NCBI RefSeq assembly: GCF_022701175.1
Contig: NZ_CP078088.1
Coordinates: 1,860,001-1,924,000, forward strand
Direction of reading: 5' to 3'
DNA from: Allobaculum sp. Allo2
GTDB taxonomy: Bacteria > Bacillota_I > Bacilli_A > Erysipelotrichales > Erysipelotrichaceae
DNA length: 64,000 nt
Below the pieces are notes generated by a model. That model was not told where the DNA came from and did not search any database. It worked only from the letters and a program-made list of their open reading frames with translations. Every line of letters starts with the position of its first letter. Within the stretch, counting starts at the first letter, position 1. Below are positions 40,157-49,452 of the stretch, in pieces. A program made the translations under genes and the position numbers.

Positions 40157-41484
40157 CTACTTTTTCGAAGAATCTGCTTTGGAGTCCGCTTTGGATTCGG
40201 TCTTGGATTCTGCTTTCGAATCTGCCTTGGAATCGGCTTTGGACTCTTCTTTGGACTCGCTCTTCGCATCGGCTTTGGATTCATTTGCAGCGCTTTCCGC
40301 TTTGGACGATGCCTCAGAAGATGCCTTTTCCTGGGAAGAAGCGCTCGAATCGGCTTTCTTCACGTCAAACTTCTGCAGAAGCTTGAACGTGTCGCCTTCC
40401 TTGAGGGATTCGTCTTTTACGCTCGTGAAGAAGCCTTCAAAGAATGTCATCCAGCTTTCCGGCGCAGCAGAAACGGCAACGGTATCGTTGCTGGACAGAT
40501 CGAGACTGTCCTCGCCAAGGGTTGCCTTGGAGCGGGTAATGTTTTCGATTTTCTTAAGCGCGCCGTTGGCATCGGTCGTCAGAACGAGACGAACGTCTTC
40601 GAGATCGTAGCCGTCCAGAACGAGCGTTCCGTCGCCGCGAATATCGAGACGGCTCATGCCGTAGGAACTTTCGTATACACTGTCGAGCTGCGTATTGTAG
40701 GCTTCCGCATCGGCCATGGAAATGGTCCAGCGGTACTCGTTTCCGATTTTTCGAGGGTGAAGTCATACAGATCCGGATATTCGAGCGGCTGCAGAAGCAG
40801 GTTCGATCCGAACATGGAATAAAGCGCGTAAACGACTGAGTTTTCAATCGCGGAATCGAGCTGGTCGGCTTCCACGGCCGCGTTTTCGTTTTCGTAGGAA
40901 CTGATGCTGGTGATGGTCATTGGATCGTTGGCTCCAGCAATACGAACGCCGTCTGCAAGCGAGGTGTAGACCACGGTTTCCCCGTACGGAGAATATTCCG
41001 AAAGGCCGCTGATCTGCTGGTTGTTGGAAGCCTGATCGGCGTTTTCAGCTGCAGAACCGTTCTCGCTTCCCGATTCGACCGAGCTGCTTTCGCTGCTCGA
41101 TTTTTCCTTTGCCTTTGGCTCGGTTTCATCTTTGAGCGAATATTCGTACAGCTGATAGAACCGGTCTTTAGCCGGTACGCGAATGTCGTAGCTTCTGAGA
41201 GACGTCTTCGTTCCTTCGAGCTTGTCCGAAAGCGTATCGATGGAAGTGGATGTTCCGCTTTCGTCGTAGACCAGACCGGCCGGATTTGCGTCGTACGTCT
41301 GATCAACGATGCCCTGGAACACTTCTACGATGTCATCCATCGTGGATTCGCTGCTAATGGCTGCCGCCTTTTTCAGCAGTTCGCTTGGGGCGTTGTCTTC
41401 CGTCACCGGGACGGGTTTGGCACATCCGGAAAGCAGCAGACCGCAGGCCAGCGCCCCCGCCGATGTCCATTTTAAAAATTTCAT
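40157..41484 (-). CDS. Surface lipoprotein with Ser/Lys/Ala/Asp tail
   Basis: About 442 residues from ATG at 41484, which follows AGGAG. Signal peptide with lipobox LLLSGC (Cys about residue 21), so lipid-anchored outside the membrane. The globular part (residues about 25-370) has no recognised motif; a Ser/Glu-rich loop interrupts it. The C-terminal 60 residues are a low-complexity repeat of SKADSKAESK type. The frame breaks near 40752 in an A run; corrected, it reads DFTLEKIGNEYRWTIS. Lies between rpsO and pnp with its own terminator. Function unknown; the lipobox makes export clear. Confidence 0.75.
40160..40340 (-). repeat. Low-complexity tandem codon repeat in lipoprotein tail
   Basis: Imperfect repeats of a 12-base unit around TCGGCTTTGGAT on the plus strand, encoding alternating Ser-Lys-Ala-Asp/Glu. 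Such tracts can vary in copy number by slippage. Confidence 0.7.
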
Positions 41485-41887
41485 ACGTGTACTCCTGTCT
41501 CTTTTCAGAAAAAGGCATACGGCAGCCAGAGGCCAGCCAGGAACTTTTTTGAAAATCATCACTATTGTAAATCGATCAAGCCCAGATCCAGACACAGACC
41601 CTTTTTCCTCTTTTTCGTTTTCCTGTTTCGCCCTTGGAAAACCCGTACTAAGCCGTCCGGTAAAAACGACGGCGGATACGGCGAGAATCTGTTTTTGTCT
41701 GTGCACTGTCTGACGGTATCGAAACTTTCTAAAAGAAAGATTAATTTTCCCAGGCATCGAAACTCTTTACATAAGCCAGAAAAGAATTGCGAAAGAATGT
41801 GAAGAATAATGCCGGAAAAATCCAAAGCCGGCATGATCCGTCAGAGCGGAAAGGGACCCTTTGTAGACAGTTCCTTTCCAGACGATA
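41485..41887. other. Intergenic between lipoprotein gene and rpsO
   Basis: About 400 bp without a gene. It contains ATGCCGG/CCGGCAT (41808-41833) as a hairpin and TACAAT on the minus strand near 41565 without a clear -35. Open frames here are arginine-rich shadows. Confidence 0.5.
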
Positions 41888-41917
41888 AAGAAAACGGCAG
41901 TGCGTCTGGCACTGCCG
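41888..41917 (-). terminator. Terminator of rpsO
   Basis: CGGCAGTGC-CAGAC-GCACTGCCG followed by TTTTCTTTAT on the minus strand; 22 bp after the rpsO stop. Confidence 0.85.
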
Positions 41918-41938
41918 AAAGCATAGCTTTGTTTTGGA

Positions 41939-42202
41939 CTACTTTCTCAGACCGAGTTTTGCGATCAGAGCTTTGTAGCGGTCGAGGTCTTCGCGCTTCA
42001 GGTAGTTGAGCAGGCTTTTGCGGTGTCCAACCATTTTCATCAGACCTCTGTAGGAATGATAGTCGTGTTTGTGAACCTTGAAGTGCTCTGTGAGCTCGTT
42101 GATCCGGCGGGTCAGAATTGCGATCTGAACTTCAGGAGAGCCGGTGTCTCCTTCGTGTACGGCGTATTCTTTAATAATCGCCTGTTTTTCTGCACTGGTC
42201 AT
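41939..42202 (-). CDS. rpsO: 30S ribosomal protein S15
   Basis: An 87-residue S15: [20 protein letters not shown], then [20 protein letters not shown] and [17 protein letters not shown]. The second of two close ATGs (42202) is chosen: GAGGAGG is 8 bp away from it but only 2-3 bp from the one at 42208. Length matches the family. Intact frame. Confidence 0.96.
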   Translation of the reverse strand: MTSAEKQAIIKEYAVHEGDTGSPEVQIAILTRRINELTEHFKVHKHDYHSYRGLMKMVGHRKSLLNYLKREDLDRYKALIAKLGLRK

Positions 42203-42208
42203 TTTCAT

Positions 42209-42285
42209 ATCCTCCTCAATGCATTTGGTGTCATTCAGCGCCAAGCAGGGGCTGGAGAACCCTGTGCCGGGCACGAATCTATATC
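42209..42285 (-). promoter_or_regulatory. rpsO leader, possible S15 autoregulatory RNA
   Basis: The 80-nt leader can pair GTGCC with GGCAC and CAGGG with CCCTG in adjacent stems just before the ribosome binding site. S15 commonly represses its own mRNA by binding such a leader. The assignment is by position and pairing only. Confidence 0.4.
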
Positions 42286-42314
42286 AGATTACTCTTTACT
42301 CAAGAGAAAATCAA
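42286..42314 (-). promoter_or_regulatory. Promoter of rpsO
   Basis: Minus-strand TTGATT (42314-42309), 17-bp spacer, TAATCT (42291-42286). It overlaps the last codons of hemW. Confidence 0.6.
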
Positions 42315-43397
42315 CTAAAATCGAATCCAGAACTTCCATGCCGGATTCACTCAGGAAAGCTTTCCGTCTTTTCGGATAAAGACGTCTTTCCACTTGTCTA
42401 AAACGTCCACGTAGCGGCTTTCCAGATCCATTCCGTACTTCGCGTTCCACTTTTGAACATCGAGACCTTCGCGTGTCCGCAGGCCGGTCATGATCGCGTC
42501 AAATTCAGGATTGGGATTTTCCGGGCGGATCTTTTCGAACGGATTTTCCATCCAGGCTTTTAAAGACGAGGCGTGTTCGTACAGTCCCGTTTCATCCCGG
42601 CCGACGGCACCAAAGCCAAAGCCGTAATACAGACCATCCTGCCATATGAGAAGGTTGTGTTTACCGTACGCCTGATTTTTCGCATAGGACGAAATTTCGT
42701 AATGCTCGTATCCGGCAGCTTCCAGCCGTTTTTCGATCGTTTCGTACTGCAGAGCGCAGAGATCTTCATCCAGATCGTCTTCGGAATACCGACTGCCAAA
42801 GCGGGTTCCCGGTTCGAGAATCAGCGAATAAATGGACAGGTGCGAAATGTCCAGATTCAAAAACGCGTCGAGATCCCGGTTGAGATCTTCCAGACTTTCT
42901 CCAGGAAAGCCGTACATCAGATCGGCGCAGATCCGCTCAATCCCGCTTTCTTTTAATAGCGCGATGGCTTTCAGCGAATTTGGAACGGTGTTCGTACGGC
43001 CAATCTGCTTCAGTCGTTCTTCATCAAAGGTCTGCAGACCGATCGAAACGCGATTGACTCCAGCTTCTCGATACAGCCGGAGCTTTTCTTTAGTGATCGA
43101 TTCGGGATTGACCTCAACCGTCCACTCCGTATTTTCATTTGCAAAGTACTTAAACAGCTCGAGCAGCCGTTTTGTCTGTGAAAGATTCAGCACGCTGGGC
43201 GTACCTCCTCCAAAATAGAGCGTCTGAAAGCGAAAATCCGGATGGTTCTGCTTCAGCGGTCCAAGTTCAGCTTCCACTTCGCTTTGCAGGGCGTCGAGCC
43301 ACGTATCGACAAGTTCAAGCCGGGCACTTTTGGCAAAGGCACAGTAGGAACAGATCGAGGAGCAGAACGGAACGTGAACGTAAGCCGAAGGGATCAT
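42289..43397 (-). CDS. hemW: Radical SAM heme chaperone HemW
   Basis: Radical SAM family protein (formerly called coproporphyrinogen III oxidase HemN-like), thought to handle heme insertion. About 369 residues; 4Fe-4S motif C-x3-C-x2-C at Cys12, Cys16, Cys19 ([12 protein letters not shown]), then [10 protein letters not shown] and [13 protein letters not shown] missing near 42362 truncates the reading frame at 42351; restoring it gives [20 protein letters not shown] and a stop at 42289. The ATG overlaps the lepA stop (ATGA). Confidence 0.93.
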
Positions 43398-45195
43398 TTG
43401 TCGTCATCCATGCTTAGAACGGCCATGAAGGCTTCCTGCGGAATTTCGACGCTGCCGACCATCTTCATGCGCTTCTTTCCTTCCTTCTGCTTTTCGAGAA
43501 GTTTTTCTTTCGGGAAATATCGCCGCCGTAGCATTTTGCCAGAACGTTTTTGCGCAGCGCCTTGATGTTGGTACGGGCGATGACCTTGGAACCGATCGCT
43601 GCCTGGACCGGAATTTCAAACTGCTGTCTGGGAATCAGATCTTTCAGCTTGACAGCCATCGCGTTGCCGCGCGCGTAAGCGAAATCCTTGTGGACGATGA
43701 TGCTCAGCGCATCGACCGGCTGACCGTTCAGCAGGATGTCGAGTTTCTGCAGATCGCTCTTTCGATAGCCGGAGAACGTGTAGTCAAAGCTGGCGTAGCC
43801 TTTGGTAGAACTTTTCATGCGGTCGAAAAAGTCGAAGATGACTTCCGAAAGCGGCATTTCATAAATGAGTTCCATGCGGGTGTCGTCGATCATCTGCAGA
43901 TCAATGTACTCGCCGCGCTTTTTCTGGCAGAGATCCATCATCGTGCCGACGTATTCTTTCGGAACGAGAATTTCCGCTTTTACGTACGGTTCTTCGATCC
44001 AGTCAATGTTCTGCGCGGGCGGAAGAGCGGCCGGGTTGTCAACTTCTTCCACCGTGCCGTCGGTTTTATGAACCTGATAAATTACCGACGGACTGGTCGC
44101 AATCAGATTGAGGTTATACTCACGCTCCAGACGCTCTTCGACAACGTCCATGTGCAGCAGGCCTAAAAGCCGCAGCGAAAGCCAAAGCCAAGCGCCTGCG
44201 ATGTTTCGGGCTCAAACTGAAGGGACGCATCGTTGAGCTGCAGCTTTTCGAGCGCTTCCTTTAAATCGTCATAACGGGCATTGTCGACTGGATACAGACC
44301 GGCGTACACCATCGGCTGCATTTCCTTATAGCCGTGCAGCGGCGCGTCCGCCGGCTGATCGGCGAGCGTAATCGTATCGCCGACCCGCACGGTTTTAATG
44401 TCCTTAACCGAAGCAGCAACCCAGCCGACATCGCCGGCGGAGAGCTTTTCCTTGTTTAAAAGCTTGGGCGTACGAACGCCGAGTTCCGTGACTTCGTATT
44501 CGGCTTTGGACTGCATCAGACGAATGCGGTCGCCGACTTTGAGTTCGCCGTTTTTGACGGAAACCCAGGCGATAACGCCTTTGTACGGATCGTAAACGGA
44601 GTCAAAGACGAGCGCCTGCAGCGGCTTGTCCTTGGAACCGGTCGGCGCCGGAAGCTTGTTGACGATTTCTTCGAGAACCTTATCGACGTTCAGGCCGGAT
44701 TTGGCTGAAATTTCCACCGCTTCCGAGCAGTCGAGGCCGATCAGGTTTTCAATTTCCTGTTTAACGACTTCCGGCTGGGCGCTTGGAAGGTCAACTTTAT
44801 TGAGGACGGGAAGTATTTCCAGGTCGTTTTCCAGGGCCAGATAGACGTTGGCCATCGTCTGGGCCTGCACGCCCTGTGCCGCATCCACGACGAGAATGGC
44901 GCCTTCGCAGGCGGCCAGCGATCGGGACACTTCATACGAGAAGTCGACGTGACCCGGTGTATCGATCAGATGAAAGAGATAGTCTTCCCCGTTTTTGCGT
45001 GATAAACCAGTTCAACGGCGTTGAGCTTAATGGTGATGCCACGCTCACGCTCCAGATCCATGGAGTCGAGAATCTGCGACTTCATTTCCCTCTTTCCACC
45101 GAATCCGTCAGTTCGAGGATGCGGTCGGCCAGAGTGGATTTTCCATGGTCAATGTGGGCAATAATTGAAAAATTACGAATGTGCTGTTGATCCAA
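43394..45195 (-). CDS. lepA: Elongation factor 4 (LepA)
   Basis: Translational GTPase active in initiation/back-translocation. About 601 residues after correction: [12 protein letters not shown] (G1), DTPGHVDF (G3), NKVDLP (G4), and a C-terminal domain ending [19 protein letters not shown]. The only start available is TTG at 45195 ([18 protein letters not shown]) behind GCGGGGA. Four breaks, near 45087, 45003, 44170 and 43513, each need one A or T. Downstream of fmt and overlapping hemW. Confidence 0.93.
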
Positions 45196-45239
45196 ATGAA
45201 TCCCCGCTTTCTTATCGAGCAGGCTTCTGCCTTTTCCAT

Positions 45240-46124
45240 TTAAAAATCGGCGGACTTCATGGCAGGCTTTCCTTCAAGCTGCACTTCATCGAGCAGAAAC
45301 AGTCCTTCGTGTCCGCCCATGGCAAACTGTTTCTTTCCTTTTTGGTAAAGACGCCGATGCCTGGGGTTTCGCCCGGTTCGTAGCGTACTTCGAGAATCTT
45401 GAGCTTTTGCCATCGGCGATGACATAGGCTCCAGGTTCTCTGGACAGGGCACGGATCTGGCAGCAGATCTGACGATCATCCCTGCTCAGATCGACCTTTT
45501 CGTCTTCCGGCAATATTTTCTGCGCGTACATAGCCTTGCATGCATCCTGCTTTTGGAAGACGAGTTCGCCTTTCAGCAGAGCAGGCAGATTTTTACGATC
45601 AGCTTTCCGGCGGCTTCGCCCATTTTCTTAAAGAGCGTAGTCGAGGTTTCGCAGCTGTCGATTGGAATTTCAATACTGTCCGCGACCGGACCGGTATCCA
45701 TTCCCTTTTCCATGAGCATGAGACACATACCGGTTTTGGGACAGCCGTCCCAGATCGCCCTTTGAATGGGAGCCGCTCCGCGGTATAACGGAAGCAGCGA
45801 TCCGTGGAGATTGACGCACCCCTGTTTCGGTGCGTTCAGAACGCCTTCGGGGACGATCTGTCCGTAGGCGCAGGTTACGATCAGATCTGCATGGCAGTCT
45901 TCGATCGGTTTGTAGTCTTTGGAAATCTTCTCAGGTGAAAAGACGGGCAGGCCATGTTCAAGAGCAAGCTGTTTTACTTCGCAGGGCTGCAGTATGCCCT
46001 TGCGTCCTACCTTGCGGTCGGGCTGGGTAACTACGAGCACAATATTTGCCTTGTCATCAATCAGAGCCTGGAGAACATCCGCGGCAATTTGCGGGGTTCC
46101 CATAAAAATAATGCGATTTTCCAT
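45240..46124 (-). CDS. fmt: Methionyl-tRNA formyltransferase
   Basis: Formylates initiator Met-tRNA. N-terminal domain with [33 protein letters not shown] and the [16 protein letters not shown] stretch; C-terminal domain follows. Start ATG at 46124 behind AAGGAGGG rather than the upstream 46148. Breaks near 45590, 45407 and 45343 need one A each; a further short T run near 45243 ends the visible frame in KSADF. Restored, it reads [13 protein letters not shown], and one more base in an A run would put the stop near 45173, overlapping lepA. About 310-316 residues are expected. Confidence 0.9.
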
Positions 46125-46149
46125 TTGTCGGCCCTCCTTTCGGATCACT

Positions 46150-46155
46150 ATTATA
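46150..46155 (-). promoter_or_regulatory. TATAAT element upstream of fmt
   Basis: Consensus -10 on the minus strand 26 bp before the fmt start; the -35 position (CAACAA) is poor. It is back to back with the rpsT promoter. Confidence 0.4.
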
Positions 46156-46175
46156 AACGATAGTTATCCCTTTTG

Positions 46176-46204
46176 TTGCATCTCATAATTGGGTTTGCTA
46201 TAAT
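46176..46204 (+). promoter_or_regulatory. Promoter of rpsT
   Basis: TTGCAT (46176-46181), 17-bp spacer, TATAAT (46199-46204). Confidence 0.75.
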
Positions 46205-46233
46205 TTCAAAGCATTATGTCAGGAGGTGTCACC

Positions 46234-46497
46234 ATGCCGCAGATCAAACAGCAGAAAAAGCGTGTTCTCACGAATAATAAAGCTAGAAGCCGCAATGTTT
46301 CGCAGAAATCCGCTCTCAAAACTGCCATTAAGAAAGTTCTTAAAGCTGTAGAAGCACAGGATAAAGAAGCAGCCCAGGCAGCTTACGCACAGGCTTGCTC
46401 CAAGCTTGATAAAGCTGTTGCCAAAGGTTTCAAGCATAAAAATTATGCTTCCAACCAGAAATCAAGACTGGCACAGGCTGTCAACTCCATTCAGTAA
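46234..46497 (+). CDS. rpsT: 30S ribosomal protein S20
   Basis: An 87-residue basic helical protein: MPQIKQQKKRVLTNNKARSR, then KSALKTAIKKV and KNYASNQKSRL near the end. Start ATG at 46234 follows AGGAGGTG; an in-frame ATG at 46216 precedes that site and is rejected. Monocistronic with its own promoter and terminator, divergent from fmt. Confidence 0.95.
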   Translation: MPQIKQQKKRVLTNNKARSRNVSQKSALKTAIKKVLKAVEAQDKEAAQAAYAQACSKLDKAVAKGFKHKNYASNQKSRLAQAVNSIQ

Positions 46498-46507
46498 AAT
46501 GAGAAAC

Positions 46508-46553
46508 ACGATATCCGATTGAAAGCTTAGCGTGATCCGTCGATATCGTTTTT
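46508..46553 (+). terminator. Terminator of rpsT
   Basis: ACGATATC (46508-46515) and GATATCGT (46542-46549) with T residues after; 11 bp downstream of the stop. Confidence 0.7.
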
Positions 46554-46587
46554 TATTTTGATATACAATCCGTAAATCAGCCGTAAA

Positions 46588-46624
46588 AGGAACCCGATCG
46601 TGTAAACACATCGCGTTCCTTTTT
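46588..46624. terminator. Bidirectional terminator between rpsT and holA
   Basis: AGGAAC and GTTCCT with inner CGAT/ATCG and GTGT/ACAC pairs, flanked by TTTTT on the plus strand and TTTT on the minus strand. It ends the convergent holA transcript. Confidence 0.7.
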
Positions 46625-46661
46625 CATTTAGCAAAATTTTGATATTCGCATACCGCGCGGA

Positions 46662-47598
46662 TTAAATTTCCTGCGCTCCCACCTGCAAAATAAAGTTTTC
46701 AAAGCCGGCGTCCTTGTCGATCCGCCCGCTTTTCATGCTTTCATCCAGCCGGCTGAGCCAGGCGAGATCATCGAGCAGCTGATCGGCCCGGAAGCGACGC
46801 GCGTTTCGCATCGAGTTCCAGATCCGCCCGGAAGAAGCGTTCAGAATTTTCATCATGTCATTCTGACTGCGGCCTTCGTCCATGAGTACGCGAACCTGAT
46901 AGACAAATCGAATCTGGCTGGCCAGCAGAGCGAGAATCGCGATCGGCTCCATATTCTGCCGTCGAAAATTCCGGTACAGGCCAAGCAGGCGGACTTTATC
47001 TTTTTCGAAGAGGGCATCTGTCATTTTAAAGACGTTCGTTGCCGGTTCGACGGTGGTCATCGCCTTCACATCCCCCATAGAAAGGTGATTCGAATAGAGC
47101 GCCATCTTGTCGAGCTGCATGGAAAGGTTCGAGGAAGAATAGCCGGCGTGCGCGCAAAACCATTCAAACGCACCCGGATCCATCGTAATCCCCTTTTCCT
47201 TCATCATTTCCCTTACTTCCGCCGGCTGTGTCTTTTCAGTCAGACCGATGCATTCGATCACGGTCGAATTGGTCGCCAGCGTCTTGATCGCCTTTTTACG
47301 GGTATCGATCTTTTGGAATGACAGAGGAAAACAACAACTTTATCGTCCGGCTTGCGTTCAGCGACTTTTGCCGGATCGACGCCAGAATCGTTTTTGCACC
47401 AAGAAAAGAGGCGTTATCCACGATCAGGAGCGTTTTCGTTCCAAACAGATTCATCGTATCCATCTCAAACAGAAGTGCCGCTTCCCCATCCGCTTTCGCA
47501 TCGATGCGAACGGTCTCTTCGCATTTCTCCTTTTCGCGGATCTTTTCGAGCTTATACTGCATTCTCGCTTCGTCTTCACCGACCAGAATATACATCAT
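46662..47598 (-). CDS. holA: DNA polymerase III delta subunit
   Basis: Clamp-loader subunit that opens the beta ring. About 312 residues: N-domain YILVGEDEARMQYKLEKI, FGTKTLLIVDNASFL, then helical domains ending FENFILQVGAQEI. Start ATG at 47598 (or 47595) behind GAGGG. The frame changes near 47305 at CCA-AAAA-GATCG: either two A are missing or one is extra; IPKIDTRKKAIKTL or IPKKIDTRKKA results. The region 47599-47861 upstream holds no gene. Confidence 0.88.
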
Positions 47599-47861
47599 GG
47601 CTGCACCCTCATTTCCTGACTGCCTGTTTCCATTCTCCAGAAGGAGAATTCGAATTGCCTCTATTGTACCGGTCCTCTTCTCGAAAGCCAAAATCGACCC
47701 ATCGCAGGGCTGGGTCAGGAACCGTTGACCCGAAGCCAATTCTCCTCGCCTGCTCTCCGCCTGTTCCTCGCTCTCCTCTCTGTTTCCTGAAGAAAAAGGA
47801 CCTGCCAAAGCGCAGATCCGAAAAAGGTACAAAAAGAAAAGCAGCTTGTTCTTTCCGTCGA

Positions 47862-48515
47862 TCAGATTCTTGGCCCCTGCCAGAGATGCCGGCCGTACTG
47901 GGCATACATTTCGCTCATTCCCTGATACAGCGAAAGAATGGCGAACACGAACAGCAGCCAGGCGGAAAGCTGGGAAAGAAACGGAACAGAGAGCAGGTCG
48001 CCAAACGAACTGCTCAGAAAGCCAAGCGATACACAAAGATGAGCCACCCATACGTAAACGGGCGCATGCATCATCAGCGGCAGAAACGACAGCATGTATA
48101 CGCCGCCCACCAGCAATACCACAGAAAGAATCCAGGGATGGAAATGAAGGTGACTAAGTTCTGCTGCGCTCCACGCGATCTGCGTCAGACCGTTTGCAAA
48201 GCCCAGAATAACAGAAAGAATCAGATTGATGTTTCCATGCGGATCATCCCGAAGCAGATTCATACGGCTTCCGGTAAAAGCCGCCACGCCAAGTGAAAGC
48301 TGCAAAACGCCCATGACTAAGCGGGCATCCGGTGTAATCATGACGATTTTAGACAGCCACGTCAGCGTGGCAAACATCGCAAAGACAAACTGCAGCGCCG
48401 GATCCGGTGAAGCGCCGCGCAGAATTCCCGGCTTTGTCATCGACGAGGAAGAATCCGCCGCTTTGGGCAAAATATCGTTTTCCATTCTGGATGAAGGATC
48501 CATTTCGTTTTTCAT
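47862..48515 (-). CDS. Six-helix membrane protein, possibly acetate-uptake type
   Basis: A 217-residue protein with about six hydrophobic helices. Start ATG at 48515 behind AGGAGGAG. N-terminal 35 residues are polar and Ser/Asp-rich. The pattern LVMGVLQLSLGVAAFTG, HGNINLILSVILGFANGL loosely recalls the GPR1/FUN34/YaaH (SatP) acetate family, but the diagnostic NPAPLGL motif is absent (SPDPALQF stands in its place). A general membrane protein of unknown role is the safe call. Intact frame. The 48516-48784 stretch upstream has no gene. Confidence 0.6.
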   Translation of the reverse strand: MKNEMDPSSRMENDILPKAADSSSSMTKPGILRGASPDPALQFVFAMFATLTWLSKIVMITPDARLVMGVLQLSLGVAAFTGSRMNLLRDDPHGNINLILSVILGFANGLTQIAWSAAELSHLHFHPWILSVVLLVGGVYMLSFLPLMMHAPVYVWVAHLCVSLGFLSSSFGDLLSVPFLSQLSAWLLFVFAILSLYQGMSEMYAQYGRHLWQGPRI

Positions 48516-48784
48516 ATTTCTCCTCCTTTGCCGGTTTGGATACGCCTGATTTTCTCTTTCGAATATTGAATTCTGGATTGGTCTGCACTCTGGTTTCCGT
48601 TCCAGAAATGCATTCTGGAAAAGGATGAGACAAAAAATGCGCAGAGAAACAGGCGCAGACAGGCGGCAGATCCAGATCGGGCTTTCGCTTCCATTATCCA
48701 GAACGAGCACAATCCCTTCCCTTACGGTGCCCGCTTTTGCCCGATCGGCGCCAGCCCCATCCAAAACACGTAAAGCTCCATAAG

Positions 48785-48820
48785 AAAAAGGCACTTCCTT
48801 TCCAGAGAAAAGAAATGCCT
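48785..48820 (-). terminator. Terminator of greA
   Basis: Minus-strand AGGCATTTC...GGAAGTGCCT with a TTTTTCTTAT tail, about 32 bp after the greA stop. Confidence 0.7.
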
Positions 48821-48851
48821 GATGATTTTGAAATGGAGTCAGGATGAAAAA

Positions 48852-49321
48852 TCAGCTGACGGATTCGATGCGGACTTCGTAAGGTTCGTCAACGCCTTTA
48901 ACGACAACCGTATCGCCGGCTTTTTATCCATGATCGCTTTGACAACCGGAGTTTCATTGGACACTTTGTGTTCGTAAATGTCCGCTTCGAATGTACCTAC
49001 GATCGTAAAGCTGAACGTGGAGTTATCGGAAAGATCGCGGATCGTTACGTTGGATCCAAGACGAACGTTTTTCGCGTCGCCGGTATCTTCTTCGATCAGA
49101 ACCGCATTTTTGATAAGCGCTTCGAGTTCCTTGATACGGGCTGCTACACGGGCCTGACGGTCACGTGCAGCATCGTAGTCGGCGTTCTCGGACAAGTCAC
49201 CCTGAGCACGGGCTTCCTGCAGTTCAACGATGACCTGCGGCTGAACGACATGAATCAGATCTTCAAGTTCGGCTTTATATTTGTCGAGACCTTCCTGGGT
49301 CAATAAAATCTTTTCTGCCAT
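48852..49321 (-). CDS. greA: Transcription elongation factor GreA
   Basis: Rescues backtracked RNA polymerase. About 156 residues: coiled-coil LTQEGLDKYKAELEDL with acidic tip GDLSENADYDAARD, then FKBP-like domain. One A missing near 48925 changes the end; corrected it reads DKKAGDTVVVKGVDEPYEV and stops at 48852. GTAAGGAG precedes the ATG. End of the alaS-to-greA block known from Bacillus. Confidence 0.94.
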
Positions 49322-49452
49322 TGATTATTTCTCCTTACCTTATGCCATACAACAGACGTACGCTGTTTTCTGACGTATGTATTTCCTGCCGATTCCAAAT
49401 GCAGAACGGGCAGTCAGAAACAGGTGAATTGTACCACAGCCTCAAAACCGAC

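Noticed and set aside
47862..48515. Firm call as SatP/YaaH acetate transporter
   Set aside because: Six helices and some glycine patterns fit, but the NPAPLGL signature is missing.
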